DNA from: CAMLDH01 sp966250375
Lineage (GTDB): Bacteria > Pseudomonadota > Gammaproteobacteria > Burkholderiales > Burkholderiaceae_D
Assembly (NCBI GenBank): GCA_966250375.1
Contig: CBINHE010000101.1
Span: 1 to 14,223 of the forward strand
Direction of reading: 5' to 3'
DNA: 14,223 nt
A model generated the notes under the pieces. That model made no database searches. It was given only the letters and a program-made list of their open reading frames with translations, and had not been told where the DNA came from. The translations under genes and the position numbers were made by a program. Shown piece after piece: positions 7,144-14,223 of the stretch (its first letter is position 1; each line of letters opens with the position of its first letter).

Positions 7144-7171
7144 TAGCCTGAGTTTTGTAGCCTGAATTTTG
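7144..7171 (+). repeat. Two-copy 14 bp tandem direct repeat
   Basis: tagcctgagttttg (7144-7157) is followed immediately by tagcctgaattttg (7158-7171), one mismatch. It lies in the AT-rich stretch about 470-500 bases upstream of the kinase gene. It could be a protein-binding site pair or a replication-slippage duplication. Confidence 0.6.
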
Positions 7172-7501
7172 CATAAAAAGGGTAAAGATCACCGTAAGTG
7201 TTTGATAGAATGAAAGTTATTTAAAAACACATTCACAGGACTTTGCCCGGCATGAATGCTGCGCCAAAACAACTGCGCTTTGCATCGATTCCAGGCTGCA
7301 CCATCCGCGCTTGAGAATTTGAGTGTAAGTCTTTGCGGCGTTGTTTTCCGAGAGCGTTTGGGACGCGGCCAAAGTGTTGATCACAAGAACCATCCTGGCG
7401 GTCAGCCCGGTTCTCGAAACGGCATAGAGTGGGAGTGGAGGCGCGGGCGTATCGCGCTCAAGCGCCGTTTCAGGGATAGCGCCGTGCATCGGCCATGATG
7501 C

Positions 7502-7507
7502 TACAAT
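7502..7507 (+). promoter_or_regulatory. Weak -10-like hexamer upstream of the kinase gene
   Basis: TACAAT matches the sigma-70 -10 consensus at 5 of 6 bases and would start a transcript with a leader of about 130 bases before 7645. No acceptable -35 hexamer stands 16-18 bases upstream, so this is only a candidate. Confidence 0.2.
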
Positions 7508-7644
7508 GACCGATCCAAGCGCGCGGTAGCAATCTGGACAAGGAGACTTTCCAAACTAGACAATGGCTGACTGCGCGGTAATGCAAAGCTGGAAGAAGCA
7601 AAGAAAAATTGCCGCCGGCACAACCCTTGAGACAGGGTAGTCCG

Positions 7645-10600
7645 ATGAAGATAGGCAACTACCAGGTCATTGAGCAGATGGGCGCGACGGCCGGCGGCAC
7701 GCTCTACCTCGCCCGGCATCTGCACGACGGCACTCCTGTTCTCCTCAAACTTCCCGATCGCGATAACTCTAGCGCTGCCGATGGCTTGCGCCTACGACAC
7801 GAGTATGCCTTGCTGCAAGTCCTCGATGTGCCCGAGATCTTTAAAACGCTCGCCCTGCACGAGGATGGCGCACGCTTGGCCTTGGTCCTGGAACCCTTCG
7901 ACGGCGAGGGCCTGGACGCCGTGCTGGCGCGCCAACAACGCTTCGCTCTGCCGGTGGCGCTCGCCATCGCCAGTCAGCTAGCCCGCGCATTGGCAGCGCT
8001 TCATGCGGCCGGCATCGTGCATCACGACATCCGGCCCGCCAACCTCCTGCTTGCGCGTGACGGTGTCCAAGTGAAACTGGCGGACCTGAGCCGGGCCGCT
8101 TCGCGCGAGGGCGCGCCAAGTACGCGCCCGGCTGCCGCCGGCGACTGGGCGTATATCTCGCCCGAGCAGACCGGGCGCATGAATCGCCAGGCCGATTACC
8201 GCACCGACTTTTATTCGCTGGGGATCATGCTGTATCGTCTGTTGACCGGGCAACTGCCGTTCCAGGCGGACGATCCGCTGGAATGGGTGCATTGTCACCT
8301 CGCCCGCATGCCTGTCCCGCCGCACCAGCTAGTACCGGACATTCCCCAGGTTGTTTCGAACCTCGTGCTGAAGCTCTTGGTCAAGGTGCCGGAGGAACGG
8401 TACCAGAGTGCTGCCGGCCTCCTGGCCGACCTGGAGCATTGCCTGGTCCAATTGCAGGCGCCTGGAGGGATTGCGCCGTTTGCGCTCGGCACGCGAGACG
8501 TGTCCGACCGGTTCCAGATCTCGCCCAAGCTGTACGGACGCGAGCGGGAAAGAGCAGTGCTGCTGGCAGCCTTCGAACAGATGGCAACCAGCGGCCAGCC
8601 GATGCTGGTCACGGTGACCGGCTATTCGGGAGTGGGGAAATCCGCGCTGGTCAACGAGTTGCAACAGCCGATCATGGAAAGGCGCGGCCACTTCCTTGTC
8701 GGCAAATTCGACCAGTACCAGCGCGACACTCCCTACGCCACGCTGGCCCAGGCCTTCGACCGCCTGGTGCGCCAGCTCTTGGGCGAAAGCGAGACTGCCA
8801 TCGGCCAATGGCGGGAGGCCCTATGCGAAGCGCTGGGACCCAACGGCCAGCTCATGGTCAATCTCATTCCCCGGCTCGCGCATATCCTTGGTCCGCAGCC
8901 GCCCGTGCCTGACCTGCCGCCCTTGGAAGCGCAAGGCCGCTTCCAACTGGTGTTCCGGCGCTTCCTTGGCGTGTTCGCCCGGCCAGAACATCCACTGGTG
9001 CTGTTCCTTGACGACTTGCAATGGGTGGATGCGGCAACACTGGCCGTGCTCGTCGACCTGGCGACCCATCCTGACGTGCATTACCTGTTGCTGAGCGGGG
9101 CTTATCGCGACAATGAAGTCGATGGCAACCATCCGCTAATGCGCAGTCTGGAAGCGATCCGTCAGGCGGGCGGGGTCGTACAAAGCATCATGCTCACCCC
9201 GCTGGCACTGGACGAGGTCGCGCAGCTCATTGCCGAGTCTATGCATTGCCCGTCTGCCGAGGCGCAGCCGCTGGCGCAATTGGTATTGGACAAAACCAGC
9301 GGCAATCCTTTCTTCACCCGCCAGTTCCTGACCACCTTGGCTGAGGAGAAACTGCTGCACTTTGATGTCAACCAAGGCGCTTGGCGTTGGAACCTGCCGC
9401 GCATTCAAGCCAAGGGTTATACCGACAATGTGGTGGACCTGATGGTGGGCAAGCTCGCCCGTTTGCCACAGGATACGCAAGACGCCTTGGCCCAGTTCGC
9501 CTGCTTGGGCAATGCCGCCGACGTCGCGACGCTCGGTATCGTTCTCGGGCGATCCGCACAGGCCGTCCACGCCTTGCTGTGGGAGGCCGAGCGGGCAGGC
9601 CTGCTGTATCTGCAGGAGGAGACCTACACCTTCCTCCACGGCCGGGTTCAGGAAGCGGCCTATTTGCTGATTCCCGAGACATCGCGGACCAGGACGCACC
9701 TGAACATCGGCCGCCTCCTGACATCCCGCTTGCCCCCTGAGGCGATTGCGGACAGGATCTTCGAGGTCGTCAACCAACTCAATCGTGGCAGTAGCCTAGT
9801 CGAGTCGCGGCAAGAGCGGGAGCAGATAGCTGAACTGAACCTGCTGGCCGGCAAGCGCGCCAAGACCTCCACCGCCTACGCTTCGGCGCTTGCCTATCTC
9901 ATCGCTGGTGAAGCACTGCTGGCGGAGGATTGCTGGGAGCGACAGTATGAACTCCCCTTCGCGTTGGAACTGAACCGGGCCGAATGTGAATTCCTGACCG
10001 ACGCACTGGTGGAAGCGGAGCAGCGCCTGACGGCGCTGTCAACACGCGCCGTCAGGACGGTCGAGCGAGCAGCCGTCGCGTGCCTTCGCGTGGAGTTATA
10101 CATGACGCTCGATGAGGGCTCACGCGCGATCGTCGTCTGTGTCGACTACCTCCGGCAGCTAGGCATCGACTGGTCACTGTATCCGACGCAAGAGGAGGCA
10201 CGGCGCGAATACGAGCAGATCTGGTCTCGGCTCGGGAACCACACGATCGAGGAACTTATCGAGCTGCCTTTGATGAGCGACCCCGCATTGCTTGCCACGC
10301 TGGATGTCCTGACCAGGCTCGTGACGGCTGCATGGCTTATGGAGTCGAACCTTCCTTTCCTAGCGGCCTGCAGGGCGGTGAACCTCAGCCTCGAACATGG
10401 CAACTGCGACAGTTCGTGCTACGCCTATGAATGGCTTGGCATGTCGCTTGCCATGGGGGCCGAACCGCGTTTCGGTGACCACCAGACCGGATTTCGATTA
10501 GGCGACCTCGGCTGCAAACTGGTCGAACAACGCGGGCTAAGGCGGTTCCAAGCCAGGATCTATTTGCTCTCCGGGGCTCACCTCATGATATGGAGCAGGC

Positions 10601-13600
10601 ATTTCCTGGCTGGCCGTGATCTGCTGCGTCGCGCGTTCGATGCCGCAAACCAGAGCGGCGACCTTACTTATGCGGGGTACTGCTGCAACAACCTGAACGC
10701 GAACCTGCTTGCGGCGGGCGATCCGCTCATCGAGGTGCAGCGTGAAGCCGAGCACGGCCTCGCGTTTGCGCAGAAGATGCAGTTCGGTTTCGTTATTGAC
10801 ACCATCGTTACACAGCTCGGATTTATCCGGATGCTCCGCGGCTTAACGGCTGAATTCGGTTCTTTTAACGATGAGCAATTTGACGAGCTGCAGGTGGAGC
10901 ATCGTTTCGCCAGTAATCCGGGTTTGGCGTGGGCCGAGGGCTGCTATTGGGTCCGCAAGCTGCAGGCGCGCTTTTTTGCCGGCGATTATGGATGTGCGAT
11001 AGGTGCCGCGGAAAGAGCAGACCGGCTAGTGAGGATATTACGCGGATCTCTGGAAACGGCAGAGTATCACTTTTATGCTGCCCTTTCCCACGCCGCATCC
11101 TGCGATTCCGTCGCGTCAAGCCAGAAGCATGTCGAGGCGCTGACTGCCCATCACATGCAGCTACAGGCCTGGGCCAAGAACTGCCCCGAAAATTTTGAGA
11201 ACCGCGCCGCACTCGTCACCGCCGAGATCGCCCGGATCGAAGATCGGAAGCTCGATGCCGAGCATTTGTACGAGCAGGCCATCCGCTCGGCGCACGACAA
11301 TGGCTTCGTGCAGAACGAAGCCATTGCCAGCGAATGCGCCGCTCGGTTCTATCTGGCACGCGGGCTTACTCTTCCTGGCAATGCATACATGGAACAGGCG
11401 CGCGCTTGCTATGCCCAGTGGGGTGCGGCAGGCAAGGTGAAGCAACTCGAAAAGCAGTACCCGCAGTTACGCGGGCGTACCGAGCGCGCCGCGACCGTGC
11501 CGGCCGAAGGCGAGACCCGGCTCGATCTGCTGTCAGTGGCCAAGGCTTCGCAAGCCATTTCCGGCCAGATCCTGCTCGACGAGCTGATCGACACCCTCAT
11601 GCGTCTCGTGCTCGAAAATGCTGGCGCGCAGACCGGCTACCTGCTGCTGACTTCGGATGACGATCTGGTGCTGATGGCTGAGGCCCAAGTCGAGCAGCAG
11701 GATGTACAGGTGCACCGGCATGCCAGGCAACCGCTGGCGCAGGGGAAGTTGCCCCTGGCCATTCTCCAGTATGTCCGGCGCAGCCGGGAGCCGGTGCTGC
11801 TGATGGAGACTTCAGTACCGCACCCGTTTGCAACCGACCCGTACTTTGCACAACAGCATCCCCAGTCCGTGCTGTGCTTGCCGATCCTGCGCCAATCGGC
11901 CTTGGTCGGCCTGCTGTACCTGGAAAACAGACTGGTCCCCCATGCCTTCACGCCCGAGCGAGTCCAGGTGCTGGAATTGCTGGCGTCCCAAGCCGCCATC
12001 TCACTCGACAATGCTCGGCTTTATGCCGATGTGCGCGATAGCCATGCTCGTATCCGGCGTCTGGTCGAGTCCAACATCATTGGTATCTTTTTCTGGGACT
12101 TGCAAGGCAGCATTGCCGACGCCAACGACGCGTTCCTGCGCATGACAGGTTATTCGAGGGACGATTTGAAGTCCGGGGCACTGCAATGGGCCGAGATCAC
12201 GCCGCTGGAATACTGCGAGACCGATGCACGCATCGTCGAGGAACTCAAGCGTACCGGCAGCGTCACGCCATTCGAAAAGGAATTCACCCGCAAGGATGGC
12301 ACTCGCATCCCGGTGCTTATCGGCGTCACCTTGTTCGAGCAATCCCAGGAAACCGGTGTGGCCTTTGTGCTGGATCTGTCTGAGCGCAAGCGGGCCGAGG
12401 CAGAACGTGAAGCGCGGCATGTCGCGGAAGCAGCCAACCGCGCCAAGAGCGTCTTCCTGGCCAACATGAGCCATGAACTGCGCACACCGCTCAACGGCAT
12501 CCTCGGCTATGCCCAGATCTTGGAACGCGACCCGGTGCTGGGCGAACGGCAGCTTGCGGGGGTGAACGTCATCCGCAAGAGCGGCGAACATTTGCTCACC
12601 CTCATCAACGATATCCTGGACTTGGCCAAGATCGAAGCCGGCAAGATGGAACTCTACCCGGTAGACATCCCGCTTTCCCGGTTCGTGCAGACCATCGCCG
12701 AGATTGTCGGCGTGAAGGTGACGCAAAAGGGGCTGGAGCTAGTGTGCGACCTCGCTCCCGACCTGCCATCGTGGATCCGGGCCGACGAGAAGCGGCTGCG
12801 CCAGATCTTGCTCAACCTGTTATCCAATGCCGTCAAGTTCACCGACTGCGGCCGGGTCATGCTGCGGGTGCGCTTTGCAGCACCGGCCCGGCTATGCTTT
12901 GAAGTGCAGGACACCGGCATCGGCATTGCCGTCGATCAATTGAAGGCCATCTTCGAGCCGTTCGAGCAAGCCGGCGATATGCAGCGACGTCTTGCCGGCA
13001 CCGGTCTGGGCTTGGCGATCAGCCAGCAATATGTGCGCCTGATGGGCGGCGAAATCACGCTCGAGAGCCGGCTTGGCCAGGGCAGCACGTTCCGCTTCGA
13101 GGTACAGGCGCAGCCGGTGCAGGCGGCAACGGCCGTGGTGGCATCCAGGACCGTGACCGGCTATGCGGGGCCGCGCAAAAAGGTCCTAGTGGTGGATGAT
13201 ATCGCCGAGAACCGGGCAGTGGTGACCAATCTGCTGACGCCGCTTGGCTTCGAGGTGGCCGAGGCGGCCAACGGCCGCGAGGGGGTGGGGACTGCGCAAC
13301 GCCTGCGACCGGATCTGATCCTGATGGACATCGCCATGCCGGAGCTGGATGGGCTGGCAGCCACACGCCGCCTGCGCCAATTGGAAGCGTTGCAGGAAGT
13401 GCCGATCATCGCAATGTCGGCCAGCGTGTCAACCGGCGACAGCGAGCAAAGCCTGGCGGCCGGGATGAATGCCTTTCTTCCCAAACCGCTCGACGCGGAT
13501 AAGCTGCTGGACCAGATGGCAAGACTGTTGCAGTTGGAGTGGACCTATAGCCTAGCGAAAGCGGAGTCGCCACCTGAAGCGGAGGCCATCGTGACGCCGC

Positions 13601-13815
13601 CGGCGGAAGAGATGGAAGTGCTGCATCGGCTGGCCAAACTGGGAAACATGCACGAGATCATGGCGCTGGCCGATCGGCTGGTCAAGCTGGACGAGCGCTA
13701 TGCCCCCTTTGTCAACCAGTTGAATTCCCTGGCCCGGAATTACCAGTCCAAGGCCGTGCTTTGCCTAGTGGAAGAACATCGGCAAGGCGGCCTTGCCTTG
13801 CATACCAACCGGTAA
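7645..13815 (+). CDS. Giant multidomain Ser/Thr-kinase-like / AAA ATPase / GAF-PAS hybrid sensor histidine kinase
   Basis: About 2056 residues, of the 'trifunctional Ser/Thr kinase / ATP-binding / sensor histidine kinase' type. Domains in order: protein-kinase-like domain (1-265); ATPase with Walker A GYSGVGKS (326-333) and Walker B LFLDDLQW (453-460); long helical, probably TPR-like region (about 690-1290); GAF (about 1305-1450); PAS (about 1468-1590); HisKA with phospho-acceptor H1610 in SHELRTPLNG; HATPase_c with N-box N1728, DTGIGI from D1756 and GTGLGLAI from G1785; receiver with acidic pair D1851/D1852, phospho-acceptor D1895, S1925 and K1947; then a ~90-residue helical tail common on hybrid kinases. 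No transmembrane segment is evident, so it is probably cytosolic. The histidine kinase and receiver look intact. The Ser/Thr domain keeps K35, D128 and N133 but reads HHDIRPAN for HRDxKPxN and DLS (147-149) for DFG. I chose the ATG at 7645 (AGGG 7 bases before; kinase domain begins at once); TTG at 7609 is an alternative adding 12 residues. The signal sensed and downstream partner are unknown. Confidence 0.93.
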   Translation: MKIGNYQVIEQMGATAGGTLYLARHLHDGTPVLLKLPDRDNSSAADGLRLRHEYALLQVLDVPEIFKTLALHEDGARLALVLEPFDGEGLDAVLARQQRFALPVALAIASQLARALAALHAAGIVHHDIRPANLLLARDGVQVKLADLSRAASREGAPSTRPAAAGDWAYISPEQTGRMNRQADYRTDFYSLGIMLYRLLTGQLPFQADDPLEWVHCHLARMPVPPHQLVPDIPQVVSNLVLKLLVKVPEERYQSAAGLLADLEHCLVQLQAPGGIAPFALGTRDVSDRFQISPKLYGRERERAVLLAAFEQMATSGQPMLVTVTGYSGVGKSALVNELQQPIMERRGHFLVGKFDQYQRDTPYATLAQAFDRLVRQLLGESETAIGQWREALCEALGPNGQLMVNLIPRLAHILGPQPPVPDLPPLEAQGRFQLVFRRFLGVFARPEHPLVLFLDDLQWVDAATLAVLVDLATHPDVHYLLLSGAYRDNEVDGNHPLMRSLEAIRQAGGVVQSIMLTPLALDEVAQLIAESMHCPSAEAQPLAQLVLDKTSGNPFFTRQFLTTLAEEKLLHFDVNQGAWRWNLPRIQAKGYTDNVVDLMVGKLARLPQDTQDALAQFACLGNAADVATLGIVLGRSAQAVHALLWEAERAGLLYLQEETYTFLHGRVQEAAYLLIPETSRTRTHLNIGRLLTSRLPPEAIADRIFEVVNQLNRGSSLVESRQEREQIAELNLLAGKRAKTSTAYASALAYLIAGEALLAEDCWERQYELPFALELNRAECEFLTDALVEAEQRLTALSTRAVRTVERAAVACLRVELYMTLDEGSRAIVVCVDYLRQLGIDWSLYPTQEEARREYEQIWSRLGNHTIEELIELPLMSDPALLATLDVLTRLVTAAWLMESNLPFLAACRAVNLSLEHGNCDSSCYAYEWLGMSLAMGAEPRFGDHQTGFRLGDLGCKLVEQRGLRRFQARIYLLSGAHLMIWSRHFLAGRDLLRRAFDAANQSGDLTYAGYCCNNLNANLLAAGDPLIEVQREAEHGLAFAQKMQFGFVIDTIVTQLGFIRMLRGLTAEFGSFNDEQFDELQVEHRFASNPGLAWAEGCYWVRKLQARFFAGDYGCAIGAAERADRLVRILRGSLETAEYHFYAALSHAASCDSVASSQKHVEALTAHHMQLQAWAKNCPENFENRAALVTAEIARIEDRKLDAEHLYEQAIRSAHDNGFVQNEAIASECAARFYLARGLTLPGNAYMEQARACYAQWGAAGKVKQLEKQYPQLRGRTERAATVPAEGETRLDLLSVAKASQAISGQILLDELIDTLMRLVLENAGAQTGYLLLTSDDDLVLMAEAQVEQQDVQVHRHARQPLAQGKLPLAILQYVRRSREPVLLMETSVPHPFATDPYFAQQHPQSVLCLPILRQSALVGLLYLENRLVPHAFTPERVQVLELLASQAAISLDNARLYADVRDSHARIRRLVESNIIGIFFWDLQGSIADANDAFLRMTGYSRDDLKSGALQWAEITPLEYCETDARIVEELKRTGSVTPFEKEFTRKDGTRIPVLIGVTLFEQSQETGVAFVLDLSERKRAEAEREARHVAEAANRAKSVFLANMSHELRTPLNGILGYAQILERDPVLGERQLAGVNVIRKSGEHLLTLINDILDLAKIEAGKMELYPVDIPLSRFVQTIAEIVGVKVTQKGLELVCDLAPDLPSWIRADEKRLRQILLNLLSNAVKFTDCGRVMLRVRFAAPARLCFEVQDTGIGIAVDQLKAIFEPFEQAGDMQRRLAGTGLGLAISQQYVRLMGGEITLESRLGQGSTFRFEVQAQPVQAATAVVASRTVTGYAGPRKKVLVVDDIAENRAVVTNLLTPLGFEVAEAANGREGVGTAQRLRPDLILMDIAMPELDGLAATRRLRQLEALQEVPIIAMSASVSTGDSEQSLAAGMNAFLPKPLDADKLLDQMARLLQLEWTYSLAKAESPPEAEAIVTPPAEEMEVLHRLAKLGNMHEIMALADRLVKLDERYAPFVNQLNSLARNYQSKAVLCLVEEHRQGGLALHTNR
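13781..13797 (+). repeat. Perfect 7 bp hairpin in the last codons of the kinase gene
   Basis: GGCAAGG (13781-13787), loop CGG, CCTTGCC (13791-13797). It lies 18 bases before the end of the stop codon and has no T tract after it. It may limit 3' decay of the long mRNA or be a by-product of the GQGGLAL codons. I see no proper terminator downstream of the gene. Confidence 0.35.
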
Positions 13816-13852
13816 CCACAGACGCATTGCCGGGATACTGTCAACTTAACGC

Positions 13853-14056
13853 ATGTTGCTAGATTGCGTAGAACCCCAGGATGCAAAATTCCACTATGTA
13901 CCGTGGATTGCGCTATGGGCTCGCGCAGTAATCATTAGTCCTATGGTGTGGCTCTACTTTCGATTTTCGCTGAGTTTCCGTTACATTGACATTGAAGAGT
14001 TAATGGCCAGCCAAGTCATCAAGATCAAGGGATTTCCCAAAGACTACAACGCATAG
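13853..14056 (+). pseudogene. IS6-family transposase N-terminal remnant
   Basis: A 67-codon frame whose middle (VIISPMVWLYFRFSLSFR, then IEELMAS) matches the start of IS6-family transposases, where a WLYxRFxLSxRDxEELLAERG pattern precedes the helix-turn-helix and DDE domain. About 30-40 residues are recognisable (roughly 13920-14010). Two extra residues interrupt the FRDIEE motif (FRYIDIEE), and the sequence after LMAS does not continue as SYETIRRW. The DDE catalytic part is absent in all frames to the window end. Intact family members are about 230-240 residues, so this is a dead fragment. It begins 37 bases behind the kinase stop and marks a recombination scar on that side. The first ATG at 13853 is not necessarily original. 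Confidence 0.65.
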
Positions 14057-14223
14057 CGCTGGTGCCGACCGATCATGCCATGAACGCACAATTATACTGA
14101 TTCCATTTCCACTTCAAAAGTGAATTAATTATTCTGCAGGGCAATCGCATGAAGCCTCAGCTCGGCAACCCAAGTAACGTGCTCAGGTAATTAACATTCC
14201 ATCCGGCCTTCAAGCGTTTGCTG
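14057..14223. other. Right-edge sequence with no supported gene
   Basis: I find no RNA gene, hairpin terminator or recognisable protein. A short minus-strand frame enters from the right edge and stops near 14191; it is too short to identify. Confidence 0.3.

Larger units (their letters stand above)
6616..7644. other. ~1 kb intergenic region between divergent livG and sensor kinase gene
   Basis: No convincing gene. The left third (6616-6891) carries a minus-strand open frame (6629-6898, TTG start) whose product I do not recognise and which may be relic coding sequence. At 6892-7038 there is an inverted-repeat-bounded element. From about 7040 to 7250 the DNA is AT-rich: hand counts give 20/60 GC for 7081-7140 and 22/60 for 7141-7200, against about 60% in the genes. 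This stretch has a pyrimidine tract (7090-7110) and a tandem repeat. The promoters of both divergent transcription units should lie in this region, but I cannot place either with confidence. Confidence 0.6.

Noticed and set aside
7121..7165. 14-codon mini-ORF (MTEKIHLFSLSFVA) with GAGAG upstream as a leader peptide
   Set aside because: No attenuator hairpins or run of regulatory codons follow, and it is about 480 bases from the next gene.
7217..7489. 90-codon minus-strand frame in the intergenic region
   Set aside because: No ribosome binding site, no recognisable motif, low-complexity proline/cysteine content at its ends. Treated as chance.
12001..12726. 241-codon minus-strand frame opposite the GAF-PAS-HisKA region (and a similar 213-codon frame at 9136-9777)
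   Set aside because: Antisense shadows of the kinase gene caused by GC-rich codon bias; no start signal or motif.
1..14223. CRISPR array, tRNA, rRNA or riboswitch
   Set aside because: I found no regularly spaced repeats, no cloverleaf-like sequence and no conserved RNA motif on either strand by eye.

Overview
The window reads as an accessory or recombination-scarred stretch of a Gram-negative beta-proteobacterial chromosome or megaplasmid, most likely Burkholderiales (Cupriavidus/Ralstonia/Burkholderia-like). This is inferred from the Porin_4-type trimeric porin, the Liv-type ABC cassette, the giant Ser/Thr-His kinase and coding GC of about 58-70% in the lines I counted by hand. No 16S rRNA, tRNA or other taxon-defining gene is present.

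Left part (1-6615, all on the minus strand, so transcribed right to left): a complete branched-chain-amino-acid-type ABC importer in the order livG-livF-livH-livM-substrate-binding protein. Genes overlap by 4 bp (livG/livF) and 1 bp (livH/livM) or lie 13-52 bp apart, so they look like one operon. Directly behind the binding protein, with its own strong ribosome binding site, sits the first ~60 codons of a flavin-reductase-like gene. It is cut off at an inverted repeat that bounds a ~150 bp element. Beyond that lie an intact outer-membrane porin, a hairpin, and at the left edge a decayed IS982-family transposase remnant. The logic is a nutrient-uptake module: porin across the outer membrane, periplasmic binding protein, two permeases and two ATPases across the inner membrane. 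The substrate cannot be read from the sequence; the flavin reductase remnant hints at a catabolic rather than a plain amino-acid role.

Middle (6616-7644): about 1 kb without a convincing gene, between the divergent livG and kinase genes. It contains a second ~147 bp element bounded by ~25 bp imperfect inverted repeats, and an AT-rich (about 33-37% GC) stretch with a 14 bp tandem duplication.

Right part (7645-14223, plus strand): one very large gene encodes a ~2056-residue signalling protein: Ser/Thr-kinase-like domain, AAA/NACHT-like ATPase, long helical (TPR-like) region, GAF, PAS, HisKA, HATPase_c and receiver. It is followed by an N-terminal scrap of an IS6-family transposase. The kinase is an orphan: no cognate response regulator or obvious target lies in the window.

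I see no clearly new defence or mobile system. The observations most worth following up are the two short inverted-repeat-bounded elements (one of which ends a coding sequence), the degenerate Ser/Thr kinase motifs in the giant sensor, and the altered ABC signature motif of LivG.
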